Counted from the first letter of the stretch, positions 1 to 9,118 are shown. The stretch is 37,611 nucleotides of DNA from Candidatus Brocadia sp. WS118 (GCA_007618135.1 PHFX01000167.1:1-37611); one strand, 5' to 3'. A program made the numbers and translations. The notes: generated by a model not told the origin, from the letters alone.

Positions 1-75
1 ACTTTAAATCTCCCCTCTAAAAAGAGGGGCCGGGGGTGTGTTACGACATCATGTACACACCCCTTAATCCCATAA

Positions 76-133
76 GGTAGGTCAACCGTCCCCGGTTGAC
101 ATCATAATGACAAGCGGGGACGCTTGTCCTACC
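76..133. repeat. BIME-like double hairpin, GTAGG...CCTAC, copy 1
   Basis: Two back-to-back hairpins (GTCAACCG/CGGTTGAC and GACAAGCG/CGCTTGTC) are enclosed by GGTAGG and CCTACC. The same element occurs in the opposite orientation at 26864-26919. Each half reads GTAG followed by a hairpin, the layout of REP sequences recognised by RAYT transposases. The surrounding 1-384 stretch contains no gene that I can support. Confidence 0.75.
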
Positions 134-174
134 GATAGAGGGAATTACAAAAGTTTAAAATTCCTGTACATTAA

Positions 175-254
175 ATTAGGCCTTCGGCTACCTTCCCCCC
201 TGTTTCCCCCCGTAAACGGGGGGATTATGGGGGGTAATTGAAATTCCTATACAT
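175..254. repeat. C-run palindromic repeat family A, copy 1
   Basis: The element begins AATTAGGCCTTCGGCTAC, runs through CCCCCC / GTAAAC / GGGGGG blocks and ends GTAATTGAAATTCCT. Related copies lie at 2629-2709 (inverted), 22112-22182 and 26748-26827 (inverted), with a partial one inside the Wza-like gene near 27246-27285. The central CCCCCCGTAAACGGGGGG can form a strong hairpin. No coding capacity is apparent. Confidence 0.75.
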
Positions 255-384
255 ATTGAATTAGATTCTTCGCTCCACACAGAATGACATTTCCGCATTA
301 TCTGTCATCTATGAGGGAATGAAACGACCGAAGAATCTCAACTTTGGAAATTCCTGAACATTAAATATTGAGCAGCTTGTGGCT

Positions 385-1533
385 TTATCGTGAGGTATCG
401 GAGATTGCTTCTCCAACAGCGTAAAGATTCCCATCGTTCGATCCAAGGTAAATGGTGCCATCGGCGTCGATTGCTGGTGATGATTCTATGGCATCACCGG
501 TTTCAAAGACCCACTTCAAACTGCCATCCGGACGAAATGCATACAATTTTTTATCCCTGGAGCCGGCATAAATAGTGCCGTCTGCCCCAATAGCAGGGGA
601 TGAATGAACAGAGGCGCCCGTTTCGAATTTCCACTTCAGTTTCCCATCGGCAGTGAAGGCGTAGAGGTTATTATCTCCGGAACCCACGTATACGTTTCCT
701 TCCGTATCAATTGCGGCTGAAGAATCGATATCATACCCGGTGTCAAACGTCCATACAGTCTTTCCGTCCGGACGAAAGACGTAAAACCTCGCATCCTCAG
801 AACCAATATAGATGTTTCCGTTTGGCGCAATTAAGGGAGATGCATCTAAGAGGTATCTGGTGCCAAAACTCCATATTGCCTTGCCTTCAGGCTTCATAGC
901 AAAGAGATAATAGTCTCCTGATCCAAAGTAGATCATGCCGTCTGGCGCAATGGCTGGGGACGATGCTATGTGGTCTGCGGTCTTTTGTGTCCATTGTAAT
1001 TTCCCATCGTGGGTAATGGCATGGAGTTTTTTATCCCATGATCCAACGTAAATCATGCCATCGGGCGCAATGGCAGGGGAAGAAATAATGCCCCCTTCGG
1101 ATTTGTACTTCCACCGTAAAGTGCCATCGGAATTTACCGCATAGAGATGGCCATCCCACGAACCAAAAAGAATTACGCCGTCTTTTCGGATGGCAGGCGA
1201 GGAATCAACCTCGTCCTGCGTTTCAAATGCCCATTTCAGTTTACCGCTCCTGGTAACGGCATAGAACTTCTTGTCTTTCGAACCAAAGTAAATGGTGCCG
1301 TCTTCCCCGATCGCCGGAGAAGAAGCAACAGGTCCCTGAGTTTGAAAAACCCACTTGAGTGCCGGTTTCTGAATGCCCGCAGATGGACTTCTGCCGGTAT
1401 GTTGCAAGTCATGCCTGAACATAGGCCATGGGGTTTCTGCGAGTTGAGCATAAAGTGCGGTTGGCAGCGAGGTAAAGAATAAAAAAAAGACGAATATTGG
1501 TAGAGTCAGAGCTTCGATATTTTTTTTTAACAT
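385..1533 (-). CDS. Secreted PQQ-type beta-propeller repeat protein
   Basis: The 382-residue product starts with a signal peptide (hydrophobic residues 10-28, probable cleavage after ALYA), so it is exported to the periplasm or beyond. The rest is about eight repeats of roughly 39 residues with the pattern W-x-F-x-T ... SSPAI-x-x-DGTIYFGS-x-D-x-x-LYA. This is the tryptophan-docking pattern of PQQ-like beta-propellers (PQQ_2, BamB-like folds). No catalytic PQQ or calcium site of an alcohol dehydrogenase is visible, so a binding or scaffold role is more likely than an enzyme. AAAGGACC lies upstream of the ATG. It stands alone, separated from hisB by a repeat element. The family call is secure and the function is unknown. 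Confidence 0.85.
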   Translation of the reverse strand: MLKKNIEALTLPIFVFFLFFTSLPTALYAQLAETPWPMFRHDLQHTGRSPSAGIQKPALKWVFQTQGPVASSPAIGEDGTIYFGSKDKKFYAVTRSGKLKWAFETQDEVDSSPAIRKDGVILFGSWDGHLYAVNSDGTLRWKYKSEGGIISSPAIAPDGMIYVGSWDKKLHAITHDGKLQWTQKTADHIASSPAIAPDGMIYFGSGDYYLFAMKPEGKAIWSFGTRYLLDASPLIAPNGNIYIGSEDARFYVFRPDGKTVWTFDTGYDIDSSAAIDTEGNVYVGSGDNNLYAFTADGKLKWKFETGASVHSSPAIGADGTIYAGSRDKKLYAFRPDGSLKWVFETGDAIESSPAIDADGTIYLGSNDGNLYAVGEAISDTSR

Positions 1534-1597
1534 ATAAAAAGGTCCTTTTTTAGGATGATTAGGATGATAGGGTAATGCTAAAGTAGTTACTCAAAAG

Positions 1598-1747
1598 GTA
1601 ACAATTTAGTTTTTTTAAAAAGTAGGGGCGAAGCATTTGCTGGCTTATGTATGAACGCATGTATACCAACGATAGCAAATGCTTCGCCCCTACACTGCGC
1701 GATAAACATCACCATTATTTGAATATTTCAAAAAACTAGGTTGTTAC
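1598..1747. repeat. Composite MITE-like element, type B, copy 1
   Basis: Outer inverted repeats (GTAACAATTTAGTTTTTT at the left; the complement AAAAACTAGGTTGTTAC at the right) enclose an inner inverted pair at 1622-1693 (GTAGGGGCGAAGCATTTGC ... GCAAATGCTTCGCCCCTAC). Copies of the same type lie at 6858-7005, 12453-12603 and 26460-26609. It occupies the hisB-to-beta-propeller gap and could act as a terminator because of its long stem and T-runs. Confidence 0.8.
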
Positions 1748-1818
1748 CTCAAAATCGGCTTGAACTCCCCGTGCTGGTTCACTCTTGTAACAATTATCTG
1801 GTGTTCCTGACGATGCCA

Positions 1819-2409
1819 TCAGAGTATCCCTTTCGTTGACGGAACATCTTTCACCCGTTCGTCTATCCGCACCGCATCATGCAAAGCCCTTGCGAGTCCC
1901 TTAAATATGGCCTCGGCTATGTGGTGCGTATTGCTGCCGTACGGCACGTTTACATGCAAATTTATCCCGGCATTGGTGCTGAATGCCTTGAGAAACTCTT
2001 CGACGAGTTCAGCATCAAAATTTCCGATCTTTCCGGCAGGGAAGGTGGCATGATATACCAATGCCGGCCTGCCGCTAATGTCTATAGCTATTGAGGCAAG
2101 GGTTTCTTGCATCGGAACGCTTGAATTTGAAAATCTCCGGATTCCCTTTTTGTCTCCTAATGCCTCTTTCAGTCCCTGTCCCAGACATATCCCCACATCT
2201 TCTACGGTGTGATGATCATCTACCATGCGGTCGCCAACGGCCTTGAGTTCCAGGTCGAGCAGGCTATGTTTGGTGAGGATATCAAGCATGTGATCCAGGA
2301 AGCCGATTCCGGTGGTAATATGGCTCTCCCCTTTTCCGTCGATATTGACGGTTAAAGCAATCTCCGTTTCTTTCGTTTTCCGATGAATGGTGGCGGTTCT
2401 TTTTGTCAT
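1819..2409 (-). CDS. hisB: Imidazoleglycerol-phosphate dehydratase HisB
   Basis: This enzyme dehydrates imidazole-glycerol phosphate to imidazole-acetol phosphate in histidine synthesis. From [10 protein letters not shown] the protein is 196 residues, the normal length of the monofunctional enzyme. Metal-binding motifs are intact: FLDHML near the start, DDHHTVED in the middle and SNTHHIAEA near the end. The reading frame stays open upstream to 2562, but those 51 residues have no family counterpart and read like dispersed-repeat translation, so I start at 2409. No clear ribosome binding site is visible there. It lies downstream of hisD-hisC on the same strand but is split from them by a family A repeat, so it may be transcribed separately. 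Confidence 0.92.
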   Translation of the reverse strand: MTKRTATIHRKTKETEIALTVNIDGKGESHITTGIGFLDHMLDILTKHSLLDLELKAVGDRMVDDHHTVEDVGICLGQGLKEALGDKKGIRRFSNSSVPMQETLASIAIDISGRPALVYHATFPAGKIGNFDAELVEEFLKAFSTNAGINLHVNVPYGSNTHHIAEAIFKGLARALHDAVRIDERVKDVPSTKGIL

Positions 2410-2628
2410 TTGAATTGCACTGACATGAGCGCCGTGCCCTCTGTTAATGTTTTGGAATTTCAAAGTTGTTGCGGAGCGAAGAGCTTCTTCGTTCTCCATT
2501 GAAAATAGTACGCCGAATATCGAATATAGAACAAGAAATGTTGAATGACGAAGTAGGGACACTACTAAATTCCTTGTTCTGCGGTTCGATCTTTTCTTTA
2601 AATAAGCCTCCGAAGGCCTAATTCACTT

Positions 2629-2709
2629 TACAGGAATTTCAATTACCCCCCCATAATCCCCCCGTTTACGGGGGGAAACAGGGGGGAAAGTAGCCGAAGG
2701 CCTAATTCA
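2629..2709. repeat. C-run palindromic repeat family A, copy 2 (inverted)
   Basis: This is the reverse complement of the copy at 175-254: it starts GGAATTTCAATTACC nearby, passes CCCCCCGTTTACGGGGGG and ends GCCGAAGGCCTAATTC. It fills the hisC-hisB gap and overlaps the last codon area of hisC by a few bases. Confidence 0.75.
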
Positions 2710-3789
2710 ACGATAACAGGTATGCATTACCTTTGCATGTCTATCGCTCACAAGCTCTTTGAGATGTTTCAGTAAAATATCAATTTCTTCCCGTGTCCCT
2801 ATGGTAATGCGCAGGCAATCGTCCAGCCGCCTCAGATTAAAATATCGCACCAGGATCTTCCGCGATTTGAGCGTCTGATACAGCGTGTGGGCAGAAACTT
2901 CTTTCCTGCATCGTGCCAATACGAAGTTAGTTTGGGAAGGGTATACAAAAAATCCCATTTCCTGCAGCGATCTCGTAAGATGGAGTCTCGTTTCTTTTAT
3001 TTTTTCAACATGCGTTTTCATGCTTTTTTGATCATCCAGTGCTGCCACCACGGCTGCAATGCTGAGGCGGTCGACATTATACGAATCCTTTACCTTCATC
3101 ATTCCTTGAATGAGATGTTCCTGGGCAATACAAAAACCCAATCTGATGCCAGCCAAAGAATAGGATTTTGACAGTGTGCGGAGGATAAGGATATTGTCGT
3201 GCTTTCCGACAAGACGAAGACAGTTGTCCTCGGCGAAATCTGCGTATGCCTCGTCTACAACAAGCACACCATCTATCTTTGATGCTACCTTTGAAATATC
3301 ATCAGGCGGTATCATGGTACCCGAAGGTGAGTTTGGATTTGCAATAAAAGTGACCATAGCCCCCTTTACGATGAAGTCTTCGGGTAGCGTGTAATCTTCT
3401 GTAAAGTCTACGTCGCACGCAATTCCATCCTGGAGTTCTGCCAGGGTTTTATAAAGCATATACGAGGGATAAGGAAAAACGACCTTATCCCCTTGCCCTG
3501 CAAAACTCCGGATAATGATAGACAGCAAGTCGTCTGAGCCGTTTCCCGCCATGACATACTCTGGCTTTGTTCCTAATACCTCAGCAACCTTCTGCCTCGC
3601 TTGTGTTGCAACAGGGTCCGGATAAAGACGTAAGCTATCACTTACCGCATTTTTAATGGCATTCAGGACTTTTGGTGAAGGGGGATAAGGATTTTCGTTC
3701 GTATTGAGTTTTATATAGATACCGTCTTGTGGTTGTTCGCCAGGCGTATATCCCGACATCATTTCAATATTTTTCCGAAAATAACTCAA
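2707..3789 (-). CDS. hisC: Histidinol-phosphate aminotransferase HisC
   Basis: A fold-type I PLP aminotransferase of 360 residues that converts imidazole-acetol phosphate and glutamate to histidinol phosphate. The substrate region LNTNENPYPPSP (about 28-39), the NPNSPSGT loop (about 151-158), the VVDEAYADF aspartate motif and the PLP lysine K208 in TLSKSYSLAGIRLG are all present. Its start codon overlaps the hisD stop codon in an ATGA (3786-3789), so translation is coupled to hisD. The last few residues and the stop run into a family A repeat, which may have replaced the original 3' end. Confidence 0.93.
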   Translation of the reverse strand: MSYFRKNIEMMSGYTPGEQPQDGIYIKLNTNENPYPPSPKVLNAIKNAVSDSLRLYPDPVATQARQKVAEVLGTKPEYVMAGNGSDDLLSIIIRSFAGQGDKVVFPYPSYMLYKTLAELQDGIACDVDFTEDYTLPEDFIVKGAMVTFIANPNSPSGTMIPPDDISKVASKIDGVLVVDEAYADFAEDNCLRLVGKHDNILILRTLSKSYSLAGIRLGFCIAQEHLIQGMMKVKDSYNVDRLSIAAVVAALDDQKSMKTHVEKIKETRLHLTRSLQEMGFFVYPSQTNFVLARCRKEVSAHTLYQTLKSRKILVRYFNLRRLDDCLRITIGTREEIDILLKHLKELVSDRHAKVMHTCYR

Positions 3790-5126
3790 TCGTGTACTCC
3801 TTTTGGCTCACTTTGGGTTTTTTCTTTTAAAAGGTTTAGTCTGATTTGAACAGAACGGGAATGTGCGTCCAGACCCTCTGCCTCAGATATCTCAAGCACA
3901 TCCTGATACGTATCCTTTAGAGCAGACTTCGAATAGGCTATGACGCTTGTCCTTTTCAAGAAATCATTGACTGACAAACCGGACGAAAAACGGGCAGTTC
4001 CGCTTGTTGGTAATACATGGGATGGTCCAGCTACATAGTCGCCCAGCGCGACAGGGGTATATGGGCCTAAGAAGATTGCCCCGGCATGTTTTATACGTGT
4101 CTGGATATTTCTGGGATTTTCTGTAATAATCTGTAAATGTTCGGGGGCTAATGTATTCGCAATTTCTATGCATTCATCGATGTTTTTTGTCAAAAATATA
4201 ACTCCATATTTCGCAAGATACTTCTTTGTATCATCGCTGCGTTTAAGTTTGGATAACTGTTGTTTTAATTCTATTATTACTTTTTCCACCAGCGACTCTG
4301 AAAAAGTAACTAAAATTGAAATTCCAGGGGTATGCTCTGCCTGGGATAACAAATCAGATGCAACAAACGAAGGGTTAGCGAGGTTGTCAGCTATGATGAG
4401 CACTTCGCTGGGCCCTGCGAGCATATCAATACCGGCATATCCAAAAACTTCTTTTTTGGCTATCGTTACAAAAACATTTCCTGGCCCAACGATCTTATCA
4501 ACCTTTGGAACCGTTTCTGTTCCAAACGCAAGGGCCGCTATTGCCTGAGCTCCGCCTACTCTGTAAATTTCATGTACACCTGCTTCCCTGGCTGCTACCA
4601 ACCTTTCCGGGGGGATGGCTCCGTCCTTTGCGGGTGGAGTGGTCATCACGATTTTTCTTACCTCTGCTACCTGAGCAGGTATGGCATTCATCAATACCGT
4701 AGAGGGATAAGATGCACTGCCACCAGGGACATATATCCCAACACTGTCGATGGGAGTATAGAAGGTATCGAGCGAAACACCATTGGCCTTTAACGAACCG
4801 ACTTTACTGATTTTTATGTGTTCCTGGTATGCCTCTATATTTGTAATGGCTCGTTGAATAGCCTTTATAAAAGGAAGGGATATTCTCCTGTAAGCATCTT
4901 CAATTTCACTCTCTTTTACCCGGAATTTATCGGGCGAAAGAGAAACTTTGTCAAACTGTTTGCTATAACTTACAAGGGCTTTATCGCCGCGCTTTCTGAC
5001 ATCCTGGATAATTTTAAGTACGGTTGATCTACTGGTTGATAATCCATCCAAAATGCTTAATTGCTGTTTGAATTTTTCAATTTCCCTCTCAATATTACCT
5101 TCCCATGTCCTGAGTATCCGCATCAT
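3786..5126 (-). CDS. hisD: Histidinol dehydrogenase HisD
   Basis: A zinc-dependent, NAD-dependent enzyme that performs the last two steps of histidine synthesis (histidinol to histidine). The 446 residues match the family length. Recognisable blocks are YVPGGSASYPSTVLMNAIPA (about 130-149), GGAQAIAALAFGTE, KIVGPGNVFVT, DMLAGPSEVLI, the SQAEHTPG zinc-ligand motif and the SHVLPTSGTARF block near 375. It is the first gene of a hisD-hisC operon with an ATGA overlap. The likely promoter is at 5404-5432, leaving a leader of about 270 nt that contains dispersed repeats. Confidence 0.94.
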   Translation of the reverse strand: MMRILRTWEGNIEREIEKFKQQLSILDGLSTSRSTVLKIIQDVRKRGDKALVSYSKQFDKVSLSPDKFRVKESEIEDAYRRISLPFIKAIQRAITNIEAYQEHIKISKVGSLKANGVSLDTFYTPIDSVGIYVPGGSASYPSTVLMNAIPAQVAEVRKIVMTTPPAKDGAIPPERLVAAREAGVHEIYRVGGAQAIAALAFGTETVPKVDKIVGPGNVFVTIAKKEVFGYAGIDMLAGPSEVLIIADNLANPSFVASDLLSQAEHTPGISILVTFSESLVEKVIIELKQQLSKLKRSDDTKKYLAKYGVIFLTKNIDECIEIANTLAPEHLQIITENPRNIQTRIKHAGAIFLGPYTPVALGDYVAGPSHVLPTSGTARFSSGLSVNDFLKRTSVIAYSKSALKDTYQDVLEISEAEGLDAHSRSVQIRLNLLKEKTQSEPKGVHD

Positions 5127-5215
5127 GGCATTTTCAAAAATTAACGGGGTCTAAGCCTCGTTATTAGCGGGGTATTAGCCATTAGTGTTTTTTCATGAAA
5201 GTTTGACGTAAATTC

Positions 5216-5340
5216 ATCGTCATTGCGAGCTGCAGCGAAGCAATCCCTGCTATGACTGTCATTCCGAGCAAAGCGAGTAATCTCATGAGTTTGCTTCGCT
5301 TGGGCGCGCAACTTCGGCTTCGCTGTCGATCGCAATGACC
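5216..5340. repeat. Dispersed ATTGCGAG/GAAGCAATC repeats (family D)
   Basis: Several inverted motifs of the type TCATTGCGAG ... GAAGCAATC ... GATTGCTTCGCTC ... CGCAATGAC occur here, and again at 5586-5690, 15801-15915 and 16814-16905. Here they lie inside the untranslated leader of hisD. They are a generic dispersed palindromic repeat; I see no gene in them. Confidence 0.6.
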
Positions 5341-5395
5341 AATGCATATCAACGTATTTAATACGTTTCCTATAGTAATTTATTATCAATTGCTA

Positions 5396-5432
5396 AGTTA
5401 AAAATTATATTTTTAACTCAGAATATTGTCAA
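5396..5432 (-). promoter_or_regulatory. his promoter (TTGACA-17-TATAAT) with overlapping inverted repeat
   Basis: On the minus strand, TTGACA (5432-5427) is followed after exactly 17 nt by TATAAT (5409-5404), a perfect sigma-70 consensus pointing at hisD. A 9-bp perfect inverted repeat AGTTAAAAA / TTTTTAACT (5396-5404 and 5410-5418) brackets the -10 box, where a repressor would block RNA polymerase. The promoter is seen directly in sequence; operator function is an inference. Confidence 0.75.
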
Positions 5433-5585
5433 GGAAAATGGAGAGGGAAAAGGAAGGCATAGAATAATGAACGGTGCGTTATGGTATTACTGTGTCAAAA
5501 CTTCTTTCCCCATTTTCATGAGGACATGTTTTTGTAAGCTTTTTCACAACCCTATTTACCCCTTATCAGGAGGCACCGTTTGTTT

Positions 5586-5690
5586 ATGAGGGAAAGATTG
5601 CTTCGCTTCGCTCGCAATGACAACGCACCATAATGTCATCAAAGGCATTGCCAGTGTCATTGCGAGGGTCTTTTCTGAAGCAATCTCCCG
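5586..5690. repeat. Dispersed ATTGCGAG/GAAGCAATC repeats (family D)
   Basis: This holds GATTGCTTCGCTTCGCTCGCAATGAC and, further on, GTCATTGCGAGGGTC...GAAGCAATCTC, the same inverted motifs as at 5216-5340. Together with the his promoter they account for most of the 620-bp gene-free gap between hisD and ndk; the rest shows nothing recognisable. Confidence 0.6.
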
Positions 5691-5749
5691 CTTTCACAAC
5701 GGAGCATTGGGGACGGCTTCGCTGCGCCAGGAAAGATGATCGTGTAATT

Positions 5750-6220
5750 TCAGATAATATCTCCGGTGGAAAGATCGTATATCCATGAGAAGTCTGCCGG
5801 TTTGTATTCAAAGAGCTCTCCTTTCTGAAAAAAAGTGCTGATCTCCCTTTCGGCAGCGGCAGAGGAATCCGAGCCATGGATCAGATTAAACCGGTTGCTG
5901 ACGGCGTAATCGCCACGAATGGTGCCTGGTTCGGCCCTGAAACCAAAGGTTGCCCCCATCATCTTCCGTGCGATTTCTACAATATTTTTCCCTTTTAATA
6001 CCATAACGATTACCGGTGCAGACGTGGTATATCTGACCAGTGGTTCAAAAAAATCCTTACCCTCATGTTCGGCATAGTGTTTCCGTGCCATTGTTTCCGT
6101 GATGTGGATCATCTTCAGCCCTATCATGTGAAATCCCTTTTCCTCAAAGCGGGAAATGATCTTGCCCATGAGACGGCGCTGAAGGGCATCTGGTTTTAAG
6201 ATAATTAAGGTCTTTTCCAT
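5750..6220 (-). CDS. ndk: Nucleoside diphosphate kinase
   Basis: This cytoplasmic enzyme moves the gamma phosphate from ATP to nucleoside diphosphates through a phosphohistidine. From MEKTLIILKPDALQRR the protein has 156 residues. The KPDA motif, the G-x-TFGF-x-AEPGTIRGDY block and the active-site histidine H115 in NLIHGSDS are present. The frame is open for 21 more codons upstream, but the family begins at MEKT, and AAAGGAAAG lies just ahead. About 14 C-terminal residues extend past the usual end. It follows the DUF4416 gene by about 50 nt and is probably co-transcribed with it. Confidence 0.95.
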   Translation of the reverse strand: MEKTLIILKPDALQRRLMGKIISRFEEKGFHMIGLKMIHITETMARKHYAEHEGKDFFEPLVRYTTSAPVIVMVLKGKNIVEIARKMMGATFGFRAEPGTIRGDYAVSNRFNLIHGSDSSAAAEREISTFFQKGELFEYKPADFSWIYDLSTGDII

Positions 6221-6269
6221 TCCATGTCTTTCCTTTCTCTCTTTAACCTCGTACGGCGGTCTCTGTAGT

Positions 6270-6836
6270 TCATTTATAATCACCTTCTTTAAGCTTTTTG
6301 ACGTATAGTTCCCTCACCCGCAAGAAGAAATTTTGGTATTCGGGGCTCTTATAGTCCGGGAACGTCCATGGGAAGGATTCGTATCCTCCCCGACGATAAT
6401 TAAGGGTTACTTCGGCATAGATGCCATGTTGCATATAGATGCGATGGGAGAAATCCTTGGTGGAAGCCAGAATGAGTCTGCTTTCATTAAGGTAACCAGG
6501 GTCAATATTGACGGGACGTTTCACCGTATATTTCTTTGAAGCGGCAACGGCCTCTTCTATGGTATTGGTCTGTACTTTGATTGTGGCAATCTCATCAGGT
6601 GAAATGAGTTTTTCGAAGCTGTAAAATTGTCTCTGAATGTCTTTGCCCATCTCGTCATGATAATACTCGGTAAAGTGAAAGGGTAATATGTCGCTCTTCA
6701 GGTCAATGACGCCAAACGATGTTTCCAGGGTTTTCTCAATTTCCCTGAGAAGATCAGGAATATTTGTCAAAACGCCAATAATTAGATTTACCGGTTTTGG
6801 TTTGGTGATGCAGCCCAAGGTGGTTGCTGTTTGCAA
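6270..6836 (-). CDS. DUF4416 family protein
   Basis: A 188-residue protein with the hallmarks of DUF4416: KPKPVNLIIGVLT near the start, FHFTEYYHDEMG, IYMQHGIYAEVTLNYRRGGYE and FPWTFPDYKSPEYQNFF near the end. The function is unknown; the family is often found beside nucleotide or tRNA genes. The first codon would be TTG (6836); a start a few codons later is equally possible, and no ribosome binding site decides it. It sits directly upstream of ndk on the same strand. Confidence 0.8.
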   Translation of the reverse strand: MQTATTLGCITKPKPVNLIIGVLTNIPDLLREIEKTLETSFGVIDLKSDILPFHFTEYYHDEMGKDIQRQFYSFEKLISPDEIATIKVQTNTIEEAVAASKKYTVKRPVNIDPGYLNESRLILASTKDFSHRIYMQHGIYAEVTLNYRRGGYESFPWTFPDYKSPEYQNFFLRVRELYVKKLKEGDYK

Positions 6837-6857
6837 ATGTTAAAATTACAAAAGGTG

Positions 6858-7005
6858 TAATAATTTAGTTTTTTGAAAATTTCCAATAATTGCAATATTT
6901 GACGTACAGGGTAGGGGCGAAGCATTTGCCCGTTTTAGTATAAATGCGTTCAAGACAACTATAGCAAATGCTTCGCCCCTACTTTTAAAAAAACTAAATT
7001 GTTAC
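6858..7005. repeat. Composite MITE-like element, type B, copy 2
   Basis: The outer arms are GTAATAATTTAGTTTTTTGA and, at the right, AAAAACTAAATTGTTAC; the inner GTAGGGGCGAAGCATTTGC / GCAAATGCTTCGCCCCTAC pair is at 6911-6982. It fills the gap between proS and the DUF4416 gene and ends just past the proS stop codon. Confidence 0.8.
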
Positions 7006-7012
7006 CAAAAGG

Positions 7013-8728
7013 TTAAATTTTTAATAGCACTTCAAAAAGCTGTTTGATCTTTAGCCGAACTCCATCAGGGGTGGACAGGAATGTCTCGCCACCTTTCCTT
7101 AACTTTATTTCAAGCTCTTTCGTTTCGGTAAATTTCTTACCGATGATGATCTTTACAGGAATACCAATCAGGTCGGCATCTTTAAATTTAACACCGGGCC
7201 GCTGATCCCGGTCGTCCAGCAATACCTCAAAGCCGGCAAGGTTAGTGAGATCGTCATAAAGGTGATTTGCCGCCTGTATGACAGAAGGGTCGTTGACATT
7301 GACGGGAATGATAATAATCTTGTACGGCGCCAGTGAAAGCGGCCAGATTATTCCGTTTTCGTCATGCGACCTTTCAATAGCGGATGCAAGGATACGGTTA
7401 ACCCCGATACCGTAACAGCCCATGATCATGGATTTCCCCTTGCCATTGGTGTCCAGGAACTTTGCCTTCAGGGCGTCGCTGTATTTCGTGCCAAGTTTGA
7501 ATACGTGTCCGATTTCAATACCCTGTGAGATATCGATCTTGTGATTGCATTTTACGCACCTGTCATCCGTGGTTACATAGCGGATATCGGCAACACGGCT
7601 GATTTTAAAATCACGGTCAGCATTTACATTTTCCAGGTGAGTATCTGGTTTGTTCGCGCCCGTAACAAAATTGCGAAGTACGGATACGGCCTGGTCTGCT
7701 ATGATTTCTATATTCAATCCTACGGGACCAGCAAACCCAACCCGTGCGCCCGTGACCTGCTCAATGGTGGCATGGTCTGCCAGCGCAACCGTATCCTGGC
7801 CAAGCACCTTGCTTAATTTGGTTTCATTGACCTCATGGTCGCCCCTCAGGAGGACAGCAACCGGTTGCCCATTCGAGATATAAATCATGGTCTTGACCAT
7901 CTGACACGGCTTCACCTGTAAAAAGGCGCTGACTTCCTGGATGGTATGCTTGTTGGGTGTGGGCACTTCCTTAAGTGTTTGAAGGGTGGCATGGTTTTCC
8001 TGCAGAAGCGGGGCGGATTCTGCCCGCTCGCGATTGGCGCTGTAACCGCATTTCAGGCATCGGATGAGAACGTCCTCACCCACCGGACTCGGGACCATAA
8101 ACTCATGGGATACATCCCCGCCCATAGCGCCTGAGTCTGCTTCAACAACAAGATAGTCAAGGCCGCAGCGGTCAAAGATGCGGCAGTAGGCATCATACAT
8201 GGATTTATAACTCTTGTTGAGGCCCTCGTAATCCATGTCGAAGCTATAGGCATCTTTCATGATAAATTCCTTGCTGCGCAGGACTCCGAAGCGGGGCCTC
8301 GTTTCATCCCGGAATTTGGTTTGAATCTGATACAGGGTAATGGGGAGTTGACGGTATGAATTGACTTCGTTTCTCACAATATCCGTAATGATTTCTTCAT
8401 GGGTAGGGCCGAGCGCAGTGGTCTTGCCATGCCGGTCCTCAAAGGTAATTAAATCTTCTCCAAATATCTGTAAGCGGCCACTTTCTTCCAGAAGATCAAG
8501 CGGTTGCAGCGATGGGAGGAATACCTCAACGGCGCCCGCCCGGTTCATCTCTTCGCGCACAATGGCAATAACTTTATTCAGGACCAGCGTTCCCAGGGGT
8601 AGATATGCATAAGCGCCCGCAGTGACTCGCCGGATCAATCCGGCGCGAATCATCAGTTTATGGCTCTCAATTTCAGCCTCTGACGGGCTTTCCTTCAGGG
8701 TGGGAATGAGTGTTTGAGACCATTTCAT
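7013..8728 (-). CDS. proS: Prolyl-tRNA synthetase
   Basis: A class II aminoacyl-tRNA synthetase that charges tRNA-Pro. The 571 residues have the bacterial (ProS type 1) layout: the catalytic core with motif 2 (KFRDETRPRFGVLRSKEF), then a YbaK-like editing insertion (roughly residues 240-390, containing LLRGDHEVNETKL), then motif 3 (GCYGIGVNRILASAIE) and the anticodon-binding domain at the C-terminus. It starts at ATG with AAGGAA upstream. It is separated by only 15 nt from the remains of a Fic gene. Confidence 0.97.
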   Translation of the reverse strand: MKWSQTLIPTLKESPSEAEIESHKLMIRAGLIRRVTAGAYAYLPLGTLVLNKVIAIVREEMNRAGAVEVFLPSLQPLDLLEESGRLQIFGEDLITFEDRHGKTTALGPTHEEIITDIVRNEVNSYRQLPITLYQIQTKFRDETRPRFGVLRSKEFIMKDAYSFDMDYEGLNKSYKSMYDAYCRIFDRCGLDYLVVEADSGAMGGDVSHEFMVPSPVGEDVLIRCLKCGYSANRERAESAPLLQENHATLQTLKEVPTPNKHTIQEVSAFLQVKPCQMVKTMIYISNGQPVAVLLRGDHEVNETKLSKVLGQDTVALADHATIEQVTGARVGFAGPVGLNIEIIADQAVSVLRNFVTGANKPDTHLENVNADRDFKISRVADIRYVTTDDRCVKCNHKIDISQGIEIGHVFKLGTKYSDALKAKFLDTNGKGKSMIMGCYGIGVNRILASAIERSHDENGIIWPLSLAPYKIIIIPVNVNDPSVIQAANHLYDDLTNLAGFEVLLDDRDQRPGVKFKDADLIGIPVKIIIGKKFTETKELEIKLRKGGETFLSTPDGVRLKIKQLFEVLLKI

Positions 8729-8743
8729 CGATTTTTACGTTCC

Positions 8744-9118
8744 TTAAAAAATGTACGTGAGAAGTACTGGAGAAAGTTCATACGGTAAAATCGGAAACAT
8801 TATAATGCTTTCTCTGTGGCTTTCAAGGATTAAAATTGACAGTAAACGCGCTATCCTGCCGTTACCCTCCCGGAAAGGATGAATCAAAACCAATTCTGTA
8901 TGTACTACTGCAAGGGCTTCAACGATCTTATCCATAGAGTTAAAGCGGCAGGGAGTATATTCGTGAAGCTCTTTTTTCTCAAATTCTAGCATTAATTTTG
9001 GAACTTGTGTCGCAGCCGCAAAGGTGAAGTCTCCTTTACTAACATTGACCTGCCTACACTTTCCTGCCCATTCATAAATTCTTTGCCCTACGGTTTGCGT
9101 TGATTTATGTTTTCCGGA
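8744..9118 (-). pseudogene. Truncated Fic-domain gene (remnant 1)
   Basis: Translated on the minus strand, the open stretch reads RIYEWAGKCRQVNVSKGDF, then a dimer-interface helix, then the complete Fic motif HPFREGNGRIAR. Fic proteins transfer AMP or other nucleotides to target hydroxyls. The gene is broken: the open frame runs to 9118 with no start codon ahead of the WAGK segment (the first ATG, 8992, is far inside the domain). The C-terminus stops at YELSPVLLTYIF, well short of the usual length. The 5' side ends where the RAYT transposase gene lies. The remnant may still give an 82-residue product, but loss of function is likely. Confidence 0.75.

Noticed and set aside
2410-2562. 51-residue N-terminal extension of HisB
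   Set aside because: HisB homologues start near [10 protein letters not shown]; the extension looks like translated repeat DNA.
5141-5389. 82-codon minus-strand ORF in the hisD leader, considered as a leader peptide
   Set aside because: Its sequence (EITRFARNDSHSRDCFAAARN type) is the translation of dispersed family D repeats; it has no His run and no attenuator.
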